A DNA stretch of 64,000 bases from contig NC_063150.1 in NCBI RefSeq assembly GCF_020921035.1, positions 10,726,001 through 10,790,000 on the forward strand, given 5' to 3'. Shown one piece after another: positions 10,824 to 31,734 of this stretch (positions within the stretch are counted from its first letter, which is position 1; the number at the start of each line of letters is the position of its first letter). Position numbers and translations under genes: made by a program. The notes under the pieces were generated by a model. It searched no databases, was not told the origin of the DNA, and saw only the letters and a list, made by a program, of their open reading frames with translations. The DNA comes from Rhodamnia argentea (Eukaryota > Streptophyta > Magnoliopsida > Myrtales > Myrtaceae).

Positions 10824-13150
10824 TGTGACGCCCCAAAAATTCGACATCCGTAAAATAACCGAATTCAATTTATAGAATAACTATGAATTCCAGTTTATTG
10901 TATAAAATCGGATTTTAAAGAATTAAGTGACGATATTTAGATTTTTTCCAAGACGTCGGTCAAATTAACTTAAGCTTTGATCATATAGTCATGATCCTTT
11001 AGGAATTGAAATTCTCGCGCCTAAGCCTAACCTGAAAATGTCCGACCAGTCTAGAAATGTCAAATGGCATCTTGCCCCTAGGATTTTCATTTACTACGGG
11101 ACGAAGAATAGTCAATCCGTTAGTAGGTCTCACCTAATCAATTCAACCCCAACACCGCCGCCCAACCCCACACACAGCCCCCCACCCACCCCCCCCCGGC
11201 GGGGCCCCCCTCCTCTTTCACTTCACCGAACTTCTTCCACCTCCTCCTTGCTGCTTCACTGCACAGCACCACCGCCGACCACCACTCTATCCCAGCCACC
11301 GCTCAGACTGTCACTCTGCCTGCCACCTCGCCGAGCCACCACTAGCCTTCGACCACCATCCACCTCCTCCGCCACCGTCTGGCCGGCACCACTCCACCAC
11401 TGCAGGTGCGAACCAGCCCGAGAAGCCCTGGCTTTCTCTTTCCCCTGTTCCACTCGTGCACTTCCCCCCATCATCGAACAGACCTCCTCCTCCTCTGCTT
11501 AACATGTGCCACGCCGCCACCACCACCTCTGCTTTCTCCTCCGCTATCCTACCACCACCGCTGCACCGCACCGCCACCGTACACCACCATCAGGCCCCAC
11601 CAAAGCCGAACCAGCCACCACCCAAAGCCGACCTCTGTTTTTCCATCCCCTGCTCCAACCGCCATTGCAGCTTCGGTTTGCTCCTGCCGTGCCCTGTTCG
11701 TGCAAGCTGTGTCCTGTTTTTGCCCGGACCGTGTCCTAGTTTGCCCCGGGTTGTGCCCATCCGTGTACCGGACAAGTATGCTGAGAGCCTGGGCCATGTA
11801 CCAAGGAAGTGTGCCGAGAATTTGTGCTGAGTGTCGGGGCCCGTGTGGCAGTCGTGCCAGGTCGTGTCCTAGTTCGTGTCCGACCATGTTCGAGAACGCG
11901 AGCCCATGCGGTACTCGAGCAGAAGCTTTTCAAGGCTTGTCGCCGTGCTCGCCTTGTGTTATTGATTGTGAATCAATCTCTAATCCTTGGTTACGTCGCT
12001 AATTACGTTCGGATTAGCTTATTTAGATTATTAGATGTTTAGGTAGTTCGATTAAGGCCGGTTTAGGTTAGAAACTTGGTTCGGGTTCAATGGCCCTAAT
12101 TGGTTAAGTTAGTCCGGTTAGCTAGGATTCCGTGACTAATTGGATTAGATTGCTCGATTGAATGATTGTTATTGCTTGATCATGAGCGAACGATAGGCTA
12201 GAGACGATAGGTTGGAGACAAGCGAACGATCGAATTACGAATCGGGTTGGTTAATGTTGATTTATTGTATCCATGGGGATTTAAATGCGCATAATTTGAC
12301 TGAATGTTCGTAATGGGACTAATTGACCTTCGTGATTGAGTGGATTGGTTCTATTAAATCGATCGTCTACATTGATTGCATACATTGATTGCATGGTTGA
12401 TTGCCCTGTACGACTTATGGTTGGAGGTTTGAGCACCCTGTTTATAGATGCAAAGTCTGGCGGACAACATGTGCATTCGTGTGACCATTCAAGGAGTCCT
12501 GTTGCATGAGCATGTCGCATGAGCATTCGACTAAATACGGGTTATAAACAGGCTGTTTGTCGAGTATGCCTAAGTGGTCACATAATGGGTTATCCCCGAT
12601 AATGTCGTGCTATGCAAACCAGAATCCCATGACTTGTTAGATGCATGCCTTTCCGTGGCGTCGGATTGAGCGGATGCCGATCGCAACTTGTGACGGACCG
12701 AAACCCCTACGGGGATTCCTGGTAATTCCATGCCGTGACAATCGGAATCACACCGACTATCGGATGCCGTTGCCGGAAGTAAGGGATGATGTATGGTCAT
12801 GCCGGTAGAGCACCAAGCGCCAATCGTGCTAGGCCAAACGGCCGTTAATAATTGGATTGCATGCAATTGTGACTCATTCATGAGCGAGTGTGTATGCATC
12901 TTGACAATGAAATTTGGTATGGGACGAATTGAGTAGAACGACGAAAGCACATATTCGCACATATTCGAGTTATCATTGCATTTTGTGTAGTATTCTAGCG
13001 GATAAGTCGCATGTGGTTGAGATATCTGCATTGAGATATGTGATTAATTGATAGAACGTTCTGACAAGTTGATGTGATGCCTTGCCCATGAATTAATTAA
13101 TATGACTGCCATGTCATTGTTTTACATTACCTTATGTATGGCTTCCGGCG
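10824..13150. mobile_element. LTR-like insertion (probable Gypsy-type LTR or remnant)
   Basis: The left edge is sharp: TNL intron homology stops and TGTGACGCCCC begins, a start common in plant Gypsy LTRs. A strongly C-rich tract follows (11,140-11,640), then a G/C-rich 'gtgccgtgtcc'-style tract (11,680-11,930), then AT-balanced sequence. No gag or pol coding sequence is present, so a large solo LTR or a remnant is likely. The right end is not clear; TNL 3' flank homology is visible again by about 13,480. The many open frames in the C-rich part are composition artefacts. Confidence 0.45.
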
Positions 13151-13399
13151 GGTAAGCTCGCATGTGATTGAAATATTTATATTATGATTTAGTTGAGGAG
13201 GTTTGGTGGATATTTTACTTCCTTGAGAAGTTCTACAGCTGAGCATGGAAAATCTACTCCTGATGATGGAGACCCACCTCCTCCCTCTTTTCTTTGAAGA
13301 ATGTGTCACTCCCATCCAGGTTGCTTTTCCTTTTACCTCTCTGGCATTTTTCCCCACCTTAATTCCCTCTGCTTTTGTAAGGAAGGACTTCGTTTTAAT

Positions 13400-13640
13400 A
13401 ACAAATCAAGCTTAAATCGGAACTGATACCACCTTTTCTTTGAGGACATATTCCATGTTGTTGTTTCCTCTTTTTGGGATTTTATTGCAAAAGAATGACA
13501 GCCAAATTTCCTTTGTGATTTATCAATCATAAGACACTCTTACTGCAATGAATTACTACTGCAGTCCTCACAGAGCAAATTCATAGCAAGTGTTTGTTTT
13601 TCATATTTCCTTGAATTTGGATGATGGCTTACTCGTACAG
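13400..13640 (+). pseudogene. Ghost TNL unit: 3' flank homology
   Basis: About 13,490-13,625 matches the TNL1 3' flank at about 4,470-4,600 closely (shared words: aatttcctttgtgat/aatttccttgtgat, agtcctcaca, gcaaattcatagcaagtgtttg). It lies on the far side of the LTR-like insertion from the intron ghost and in the same order as a TNL unit. It therefore marks the 3' end of the decayed third copy. Confidence 0.65.
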
Positions 13641-14247
13641 TGCGAGTTTAGAGCTTCCAAAGCCATTGACATCTGCGTGAACAAGCCTACCGCCGGCGCT
13701 TGTCCCTTCTCTCTTTCATCTGACGGAACCCTGCTTGATATTACAAAACACAAAGGTTCTACAGAATATTCTAAAAAAGAAGCATTTTAAGGATTAAAGA
13801 CGAAAACTGTAACGTCGGAGCGTGATATGAATAAGTACCTGTGGCTTGCATCTAAGCAAGAAGCATTATTATCATTACTTTCATTTCCTCCATCAATCAA
13901 GTTTCTTCAAAGGTCCTATGAGCACATGCGACATTGAACCGAGGATCAGGCTATCTGTGCACCATGAGAGTCAAATACAAAGCTTAGAATGCTTAAATAA
14001 GCATACACTTTGTTGATTTACAGACAGAATCAAAGTCATTGTCATGCCCAACCCCACCTTCAAAAGACATGCTGGGATTTGCCATTCTAAGGAGAATAAA
14101 ATTATACTAGAAAAGTACTTTCATGGCAAGATAAGAGTTCAGCCAAATAGGAAGTTTTCTACCGTGTGTTCTTGTTCCTCAAAAGGCACCGATAAAATGG
14201 TTAACGAGAATCCATTAACTCCTGAAAACATAATATTATTTTAAAAT
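13641..14247. other. Intergenic stretch, no gene recognised
   Basis: Short open frames (13,590-13,790 and 14,044-14,244) show no recognisable domain. Nothing supportable beyond being spacer between the ghost TNL unit and the solo LTR. Confidence 0.5.
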
Positions 14248-14625
14248 TGTTAGGATGTCGTTCATACTCCCCATTGATAGAAAGACATGGGAGTCCCGCT
14301 CCTAGTGAGCAGGTGGGGGTTCGAGGGAATTGCCTCGGCGGGGGTCTCAAGGGGCAGCGCCTCCAAACGCCAGAAAGTTTTAATAGTTTGAGCCTGTATT
14401 TTATTGGTAGTTTGGACTTAGGCTCATGAATAGCTACTGTACATTTAATCTATTTTTCTTGTAATTGAGAGTTGTAATAGAAAAGTGGAATATATTAATT
14501 ATGGTAGAATTATCTACTCTATGTAGCCATAGTTTAAGGGTAAATTGGGATAAAACATTGCGTCTCGATTTCTCTTTCTCATTTTTTCTCTTACTTCATT
14601 GTGGTTTATGCGCCTAATCATAACA
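14248..14625 (+). mobile_element. Small solo LTR (378 bp)
   Basis: It starts TGTTAGGATG and ends CATAACA, giving matching TGTTA/TAACA termini. Flanks AAAAT and TAAAT are a near-match 5-bp target duplication. The interior has the layout of a plant LTR: a G-rich 'gggggttcgaggg' block, then a TTG-rich tail. No internal retroelement domain adjoins it. Confidence 0.55.
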
Positions 14626-17202
14626 TAAATAGGAAGTATTTCTTATATTTGAATAAAAAGAAAATGATATCAATAATTTTGAAAGCCGCATCGTTGCTTT
14701 TCTTTTGCTCAGTCTGTTGAGCCTTAGTCTTTTGCTTCTTTCCATATTGTCGCTTTCTAGCTGCATCAATAGGATGGAAGCAAGTTTAGAAGCTCCGAAG
14801 GATACTAGGAAAAATAAGGGTTGTCCTTCTCTATCGAGCCAACCTTGACGGCAATTTGTTCGACTCAATATTGCTCTCTTCACTTTAGAAAATAGTCTAA
14901 GTCTTACATCGTGCTAACGGGAAAATAACCAAAAAAGTCCTAAACCTATTGCATTTCTATCAATTTAGTCCATCCGGCCAATTTTGACTAGAAATTGATT
15001 ATATGAAAACTATTTAAAATCCCACAAAATTATAAAAACATGCGAACTTGTTCATGAACTAATCAACCCTTCTGCTTTTCTGTAACTCATCTTTATGTTC
15101 CAACTTGTTCGTGGGTCCATCTTGTAGGAAGAACTTGTGCACTTTCCACAACAACAACAAAACTACAACGATTGCGCTTATTTACTTTTGGAAGGAGGCG
15201 CTATTTCCACGCTTTGACTAAAACCACACCCTTTAAAGTGAAATGATTAGAATGCCCTAACTTGTTTCTGTCTCTTTTATCACTCTTGATTCGCTCGTCA
15301 TAAATGGTTAGTTTTTAGATATTTTCTCGGAAACTCATCAAGGCCTCTTGTTAGTTTCTTGCCGCCATCGCTCTCATTAATCGAGTTTTTACTCATGACA
15401 TTATATCCCAAATCATAATAGACGACATTTTTCTTGTTCAAGGATTTGAGTAAAAGCGTGGTAAAAAGTTGAAGACCAGATTTTCAGCTATCCCATCTAG
15501 GTCTACTGCTGGAAGGAAATTGTTGGTTTTTGGTGTTAGAAGTTCATCCTTTGGTGCTTCGTCAAAGTGTTTTATGATTTTTACAAAGATTGAAACTCGG
15601 ATTTTTTATTTCCTTCATATTTGATGTGTATTGCTTCTTTAGAGTAAACTATATCAATATATTGATTTGGTTTTGACTTGTTCGTAACTCCTGTACTGTA
15701 ACTTAATTGTCCAAAGAAGACCAACAAAAAGTGTTTAGTACGAGCAAATCAAATTTATGGATGAACCGGACTATTTTTTACCTTCTATGTTCAACCCCTT
15801 CTTAATATCCTCTCATTCCCAGAAGAGTTCACATAAGAATGAACAATGTCTTCCCTTTTCAAATCAAAAGAAATTTTAAGGATGTAAATAACCAATGAGT
15901 AATAGATTACCGTGGCAAGAAATAATATCACGAGACTCTTTAGCGGAAGAAAACGATGGCTTTTAAATTTGAACGACAAGCAGGAAGGAGGAAGAGAAAA
16001 ATGGAAGTTTGTACAGCAAATTGATCTAGGGAAAGTGCAGAGAAGGAGGTGATGAAAATGAAAGGGGACGTCCCTGTCCATCTTCCATATTTAAATTTAT
16101 CTCCGTTCATATCCAACTTTGCAAATTCCGCCTTCTTCAGACCAATCCAGTTTTTTCTGTTTATTATATTGGTGGATATTTTCTGCATCAGTACAAAAAC
16201 ACTTCTTCTCATGCGTGTGGATTTTGTGTATAGTGGGATGTTACGATGAATGAGCAAATACGCGAGGGGTCCCATCGCAATCGGAGTTCATAAACAATGC
16301 CAATTTGATTCCTCCGAGAAGGCCGATACTAATGGCGTTTTGTAATCAATCGGTCGTGGAATAATTTCTTACGGTATGGTCTATGGAACAAGTGGCGCGA
16401 CTTTTGTCTTGCTTGAGTTTGCGTCCGAACCTATATAGAATACATCTTTGTTCATTACAAGCAAGGCTTGGGGATATATTCTTCTATAGATATCCGTTTC
16501 CAGCAATCATCATCTTCCGAAAACTTTAGACATCATTATTAATGACAGGGATGAATTGGACGGAATTTTGTGAAAATGAGCTTTTGTCGTTGGTTGATTT
16601 TGGATAGAAAAAGCAAATGGCTCTGAATTTAAAGGAAGTTAAAAGTGCTGAGTACTGGGAATTCAAAGGGCACGAAAATGATAAGGGTGCATGAATTTAA
16701 AGGTAATGGAAAAGTGCATTTGTAGGAAGTTAAATTGGAACGTGGTTATTTATATCTTACCACCGCAGTTACTTATAGACACATTAATTTTGAATCACCT
16801 AATAACTTCCTCAAAACAATTCTCGAGATCCCAAGTCCGATCGTTTATAAATTAATAATGGTTATCATATGATGTTGCAATATCCAACCAAGTAACAAGT
16901 GCTTGTGTCAATTTATCTCTTTCGTCATCGAGCTCCAATACTTAATAAAATCTGCAACGCATGGCTATTGAACACCCTCATCAATGTTTGAAGGCTCTCG
17001 TCGAAAACTTCAGTTAGCGACTGCCGATATTGCATAATTTTTTACCGGAGGAAAAGTAAAGAAGCAACTCTTAATCATCAAACAAAACACCCAAAAGCAT
17101 TCGGTAAGCATATTCACATTATGTCCAAGAGTGACGGAGTCTCTCCCACTGCAATGTTGAGCTTCACCTAGCGGGCCCAGCACGAACTAAGTCAGCCCAA
17201 GT
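14626..17202. other. Intergenic stretch upstream of TNL2
   Basis: The first 370 bases are the duplicated flank also seen at 7,660-8,400, including a 'cctaaacctattgca' transposon end at about 14,938. From 15,000 to 17,200 I see no gene, no clear inverted repeats and no coding-like composition. The overlapping open frames at 15,791-16,275 have no recognisable domain. Confidence 0.5.
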
Positions 17203-17295
17203 CTACTCCACCCCCACATAGAGGACGTCCATTCTGTCTTCTTCCTTCACTTTGGGGACGACGACCTTGAGAGCGCCGTTCATCTCGCACTTTAC
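17203..17295 (-). pseudogene. C-terminal fragment of a small heat-shock protein (HSP20) gene
   Basis: Read on the minus strand, 17,295 to 17,203 encodes 30 residues ending in a stop, containing the motifs VKCEMNGALK, VVVPKVKEED and VLYVGVE. This pattern is the end of the alpha-crystallin domain and C-terminus of plant small heat-shock proteins. No upstream part of the alpha-crystallin domain follows on the minus strand, so it is a fragment only. It lies about 110 bases before the TNL2 start codon, antisense to it, and may be part of the TNL2 promoter or leader. Confidence 0.55.
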
Positions 17296-17407
17296 CTGAG
17301 CCCACCACTCTCTTCAACACTCAAAGCACCTTAAAATCCCACGCTAAGATCTCGTTTCATCCACTTTCATTTTCCGAAATTCCAAGCAGACACACCATCA
17401 AATTCTA

Positions 17408-26003
<8,596 letters not shown>

Positions 26004-27149
26004 ATCGGCACTTATTCAAAGGGCTCCGGCGAACTTAACTTTGTGGAACGGGATCGCACGGAATGAAAAAGAGGGTGCAGATTTCGGGAAAAAATGAAGT
26101 TTTTAAAAAATGAAACTGCTTCGAAGACTATTTATATTGAAAGTTTGAGAAAAAACGAAGAGGCACGAAGCTTGGGTCCGGATGATGGTTAACATAACCG
26201 AATATAACTTCTTCTTGAACAGACATAACTCTTCAAAAGAATTTCCGAACGAACGCATCTGTTCGTTTAAGGACAAATGTCCAACGGTTGTGTTAAGTGT
26301 CTATTCGGTAAAATAAACAAATGGGCAAATAAAAAAAATTAAATGGAATAAGAGAACCCAGGCCCGGGCCCGAACCGAACCGAGCCGAGCCGGCCGGACG
26401 GACGGCGGCGGCGGCGCGCGCGTGTGGGCCGAAATCCATTTGCGTAGGTTCTCCCTCCTCCACAAAAGTGGGGTGCCCCTTGGGGCCCAAACCCATTTGT
26501 GAGGTTCCACTTAATAAACCCATCTCCCATCTACCTCTCATCCTATGTGGGACTCCCACATTTCCTTCTCATTCACCCTTAGAGGGATAAAATCCCCAAC
26601 AATCCCCCACATGAATGAGATATTCAGACATCACGACTCTTCGTATATGCATGAAATGCAATGTGCGATTATTCCTTGAGAAATAGTTACATCGGGATAA
26701 GTAGTCTGAAACTTTGAACTTTCCCTAGTGAAACCTATCGGACTTACTCGGTCAATCAGTAGACTTGATGTCTTTGAACTGTCGACCTTTGGTGTAAGCC
26801 TAGACAATAAAAATCACATAACTTTCTCTCGAACAAAGTTAGTTCTCACTGTTGTGTTCGTTTTGGCCATGAACACCGTTTGGTCTCATGAGTGTTTTAG
26901 AGAATTCGGCCTTTTCAATTCTCACAGAAGCGGCCCTCACTTCACACTCATATAGGTGATTTCTGAACATATAGTATATCATATACTCAATTCGGAATCA
27001 TTAAAAGCTTTTCGCTTAACCTTCACATATTAGTACTGTCTTCATCTAGGAATGAGTAATAAATTACAGTACTCTACACGGTCTTCATAACTTGGTTGTC
27101 CCTTTGAACCTAGATCTTGGGATCTCCAGTCAACAAGGTAGGGTATCCG

Positions 27150-30100
27150 CTATGAGGACTTATTTATAGGCCTTAAACCCATTCCTTTCGATGTTTTCAC
27201 AACTATCTCTCTAGTTAGGCCTTTTGTTAATGGATCCGCAATATTATCTTTTGACTTCACATAGTCAATTGTGATAATTCCACTAAAAAGAAGTTGTCTT
27301 ACGGTGTCATGTCTTCGACGTATGTGTCGAGACTTACCGTTATACATGACATTCCTTGCCCTTCCTATTGCCGCTTGACTGTCACAATGTATGCATACAG
27401 CAGGCACTGGTTTAGGCCAATTAGGAATATCTTCCAAGAAGTTTCGAAGCCACTCTGCTTCTTCACCGGCTTTATCCAAAGCTATAAATTCTGATTCCAT
27501 AGTGGATCTAGCAATACAAGTTTGTTTGGATGATTTCCATGACACTGCTGCCCCACCCAGTGTGAATACATATCCACTTGTCGATTTTGTGTCTTTAGTG
27601 CCGGTTATCCAATTTGCATCACAGTATCCCTCTAGTACCGCTGGATACTCTGTATAATGCAAAGCATAATCTTGAGTATGCTTCAAGTAGCCCAATACAC
27701 GCTTCATAGCTTTCCAATGATTTTCATTTGGACTAATTGTAAATCGGCTTAGCTTGCTTACCGCACAAGCGATATCCGGTCTAGTGCAATTCATGACATA
27801 CATTAAAGCGCCTAGTATACTAGCATACTCATTTTGAGCCTTACTTACACCAGTATTCTTTGAAAGATGTAAATTAACATCTATCGGTGTACTTACTGGT
27901 GATATGCCTAGATTCTTGCCTTTTTCAAGAATCTTCTCAATGTAATGGGATTGAGATAGAGATAGTCCTTCGGATGTTTTACGGATTTTAATTCCTAAAA
28001 TGACATCTGCGATCCCCATATCTTTCATATCAAATTTACTTGCGAGCAAGCATTTGATCTTCTTGACAATCTCACTATCACTGCCCATTATAAGCGGGTC
28101 GTCTACATATAGACATAATATGGCAAAGCTATTATGAGTGTTCTTAACGTATACACATTTATCACACTCATTAATTTTGAAACCATTCGACAACATAACT
28201 TGGTCGAATTTAGCATGCCATTGCTTTGGTGCTTGTTTCAAGCCATATAGTGACTTGATAAGCCGACATACTTTATTCTCTTGTCCCGGAACAATGAACC
28301 CTTCAGGTTGCTGTAAATATATTTCTTCTTCCGGATCCCCATTTAGAAAAGCTGTTTTGACATCCATTTGATGAATTTCAAGTCTATATAAGGCTGCTAT
28401 AGCAATTAACATCCGTATAGATGTAATTCTCGTGACAGGTGAATACGTGTCAAAATAATCTAGACCTTCACGTTGTCCGTAACCTTTTACGACAAGCCTA
28501 GCCTTATACTTATCAATAGTACCATCTGCTTTCATTTTCCTCTTAAATATCCACTTACATTGTAATGGCTTATTGCCAGGAGGAAGGTCAACCAATTCCC
28601 AAGTATGGTTTGACAAGATGGATTCAACTTCACTATTGATAGCTTCTTTCCGGAGCGAGGCTTCCGGAGATGTCACTGCTTCCTTATATGTCCGAGGTTC
28701 ATTCTCTAACAAATATGTCAGAAATTCAGGTCCAAAAGACGTAGAAGTCCTTTGCCTTTTACTATGTCTAGGTTCATCCTCCATTGGATCACTTCTAGAT
28801 GTAGTATCTCGAGACCTCTTATTATTTTCAATTGGCTCATATACTATGTTATACGGAAATATATTTTCAAAGAACGAAGCGTCCCTTGATTCAATGATCG
28901 TATTAACATGTATATCCGGGATCTCTGATTTGTGAACAAGAAAACGATATGCATTGCTATTTTGAGCATATCCGATAAAAATACAATCAACGGTCTTTGG
29001 TCCTATTTTAACCTTTTTAGGCTTAGGAACCGCAACCTTAGCCAAACACCCCCACACTTTAAGATAATTCAGGTTAGGCATTCCGCCTTTCCATTTCTCA
29101 TAGGGAGTTTGTTTTGTCTTTTTGTGGGGTACTCTATTTAAGATAAGATTTGTTGTCAAGACAGCTTCCCCCCACAAATTCTGCGGTAAACAGTAGTTGT
29201 TTAACAATGCATTCATTGTTTCCTTTAAGGATTGATTCTTTCTTTCCGCCACACCATTCGATTGTGGTGTATAAGGGGCGGTAGTTTGGTGAACGATACC
29301 GAACTCAGTACAAATTTCCTCAAAAGGAAATTCATATTCACCTCCTCTATCACTTCTTAACACTTTTATTTTCTTATTCAACCGATTTTCAACTTCGGAT
29401 TTATAAGTTCTAAAAGCATTCACAGCTTCATCCTTACTACTAAGTAGATAGATATAGCAATATCTCGAACAGTCATCTATGAACGTGATAAAGTATTTCT
29501 TACCACCTCTAGAAGGTATTGCTTTCATATCACAAATATCCGTGTGTATTAAATCTAAAGGTTACGTAACTCTATTATCTAGAGAATGGAAAGGAGGCTT
29601 AGAAAACTTAGATTCAACACATACTTGACACTTTTCACTTGGACAATCAAATTTCGGCAATAGTCCCATACTAATTAATTTCTTTATCGACTTATAGTTA
29701 ACGTGTCCTAGTCTAGCATGCCAAATATTAGGAGACTCCAGCACATAAGTAGAAGCAGCTTTATTCATATCATCTTTGGTTACAACAGTCATTACATTCA
29801 ACTTGAACAAACCATCACTCGGATAACCCTTTCCTACATACATCTCATTTTTGGAGAGTACAAACTTATCGGATACAAAAACCAACTTGAAGCCATTCTT
29901 ACTAAGGAGAGATCCGGACACTAAATTCTTGCGAACATCTGGCACATGCAGAACATTATTTAGTGTCACAATCTTTCCAGATGTCATCTTCAGAGCAATC
30001 TTTCCGACACCTTCAACCTTGGAGGTTGATGAATTACCCATATAGAGTTTTTCATCACCCCCCACGGTTGTGTAGGACGAGAACATCGATCTGTTCGCAC

Positions 30101-31009
30101 AGATATGACGAGTTGCTCCAGTATCAATCCACCACTCCTTGGGGTTTCCCACCATATTACACTCGGATATCATAGCGATCAGATTGATATCGTCAACACC
30201 ATTGGAAATCTCTTCCACCACATTTGCCTGAGTTTTTCTGTCTTTTCTTGGCTCGCAATCTTTGGCTCGATGTCCAGGCTTTCCACGGTTAAAGCATTTG
30301 CCAACAAACTTTTTCAGACCTTGGGTGAATCCCTCTCCGGACTTGCTAGGCATTTTCCTCTTCTTGTTGGGATTCGATCTTTCTTCGACAACATTGGCCC
30401 TTGAGACCTCCAGATTTTTTCCAACTTTCTTCTCGGAAGATCTATTGTCTTCCTCTATCCTCAACCGAACTATCAAGTCTTCAAGTGACAATTCCTTTCT
30501 CTTGTGTTTGAGATAATTTTTGAAATCTCTCCGGGACGGTGGCAGTTTTTCAATGAAGGCAGCCACTTGAAATGACTCACTTAGAGTCATTCCCTCAGCA
30601 TGAATATCATGCATAATCACTTGAAGCTCTTGAACCCGACTTAATACGGTCTTTGAATCAACCATCTTGAAGTCCAGAAATTTACCGACAATGAATTTCT
30701 TCAGTCCGGCATCTTCAGTTTTATATTTCTTGTCCAGACTATCCCATAACTCCTTAGCCATTTTTAGTGGACTATAGACGTTATAGAGTGTATTATCCAG
30801 ACCGTTGAGGACATAATTGTGACATAGGAAATCGGAATGCTTCCATGCGTCTACTGCAGCAAACCTTTCCTTGTCTACCTCTCCTTCATCCAACTTAGGA
30901 GCATCCTCATTGAGGAACCGTGCCAAGTTCAATGTCGTAAGATAAAATAACATTTTTTGTTGCCATCTCTTGAAATCTTTACCATTGAACTTTTCTGGCT
31001 TTTCTCCGT
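27150..31009 (-). pseudogene. Copia gag-pol polyprotein, interrupted by one stop codon
   Basis: Two same-frame open frames, 30,953-29,562 and 29,528-27,150 (plus in-frame codons up to about 31,009), are separated only by a TAA at 29,562-29,564. The order is gag, a zinc knuckle at about 30,268-30,300 (second Cys replaced by Arg: CFNRGKPGH), protease DTGATRH at about 30,110, GAG-pre-integrase WHARLGH, and the integrase core with FIDDCSRY and an SDRGGEY motif. Then come reverse transcriptase with YVDD (about 28,095-28,106) and RNase H with CDANW and SRHI motifs, ending near [13 protein letters not shown] [11 protein letters not shown]. This order is diagnostic for Ty1/Copia. The few lesions suggest a fairly young insertion. 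The gag N-terminus is missing through the 5' truncation. Confidence 0.9.
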
Positions 31010-31012
31010 GAT

Positions 31013-31241
31013 TCGGAGGGAGAAGTTGATTTTGATGAGTTTACCGAGCGATATATACAATTTGGCATTACACCGAGAATATCGGGTGGAACGGTGAAAA
31101 AGTTGGGATATAAGCTAAGACACGGGAAGCTAGAGGATGATTTGAAGGCTGAGCTTGAAGAAAACCGGTTGGTGGACCCAGCTTCACTTTGTGAGGATTT
31201 TCCCTTTATGAAACAGGAAGTATCCACCACTTTTACTTGAG
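31013..31241 (+). pseudogene. Stranded C-terminal tail of a TNL beyond the Copia element
   Basis: In one plus-strand frame the sequence reads DFDEFTERYIQFG, then SGGTVKKLGYKL, DDLKAELEENRLVDP and so on to a stop at 31,239-31,241. It aligns with the end of the orphan TNL exon (SSGTMKKLGYML, DDLKAGLEENQLVDP). It lies immediately past the truncated gag and in TNL2 orientation. I infer that it is the original 3' end of TNL2, cut off by the insertion, with about 100 residues of the C-JID lost in the deletion that removed the 5' end of the retrotransposon. Confidence 0.75.
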
Positions 31242-31734
31242 TATAGAGAGCGAGATTCAAATATAGGGGATTGGATAGAAGGTGACTTGGCGGGCAAGAT
31301 GCTTCAATTCATTAGAACAGGGAATCATTTTTCTTGGGGCTCGATGGACTAGCGGGTAAAATCCCCACCCATTTTATACTTGGGCTAGTTTAATCATATG
31401 AGTTTTTTTTTTTTTTCAATTTTTAGAGATCATTTAATGAAAGAATCCGTTCCGGATAAATTGTACTTTATACTATTAATCGAGCATCCAATGATCATTT
31501 CGATCTCGGATTTTCGCAAGCACCCCATGCGGGTGTATAGAATACAATATGACCATATGTAACTATAGATGAATATTGATAGCCTAGGATAATGAAGATG
31601 ATTCGCAGGTAATCAATTAACATTTTACCTTCTAAATTTGGATTCAATATAATTGTCTAGCAATTATTGTCTTGGCTTCTAAAAGGGGTTAGAGTCATGT
31701 GTATGCACTACAATGACATTTGAAAGTTTACGTT

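Noticed and set aside
11038..12042. Cluster of overlapping open frames rich in Pro, Ser and Thr
   Set aside because: Frames on both strands overlap in a C-rich LTR-like tract; composition alone explains them.
14281..14360. tRNA-like 'ggttcgaggg' motif
   Set aside because: No cloverleaf can be formed by eye and it lies inside the solo LTR.
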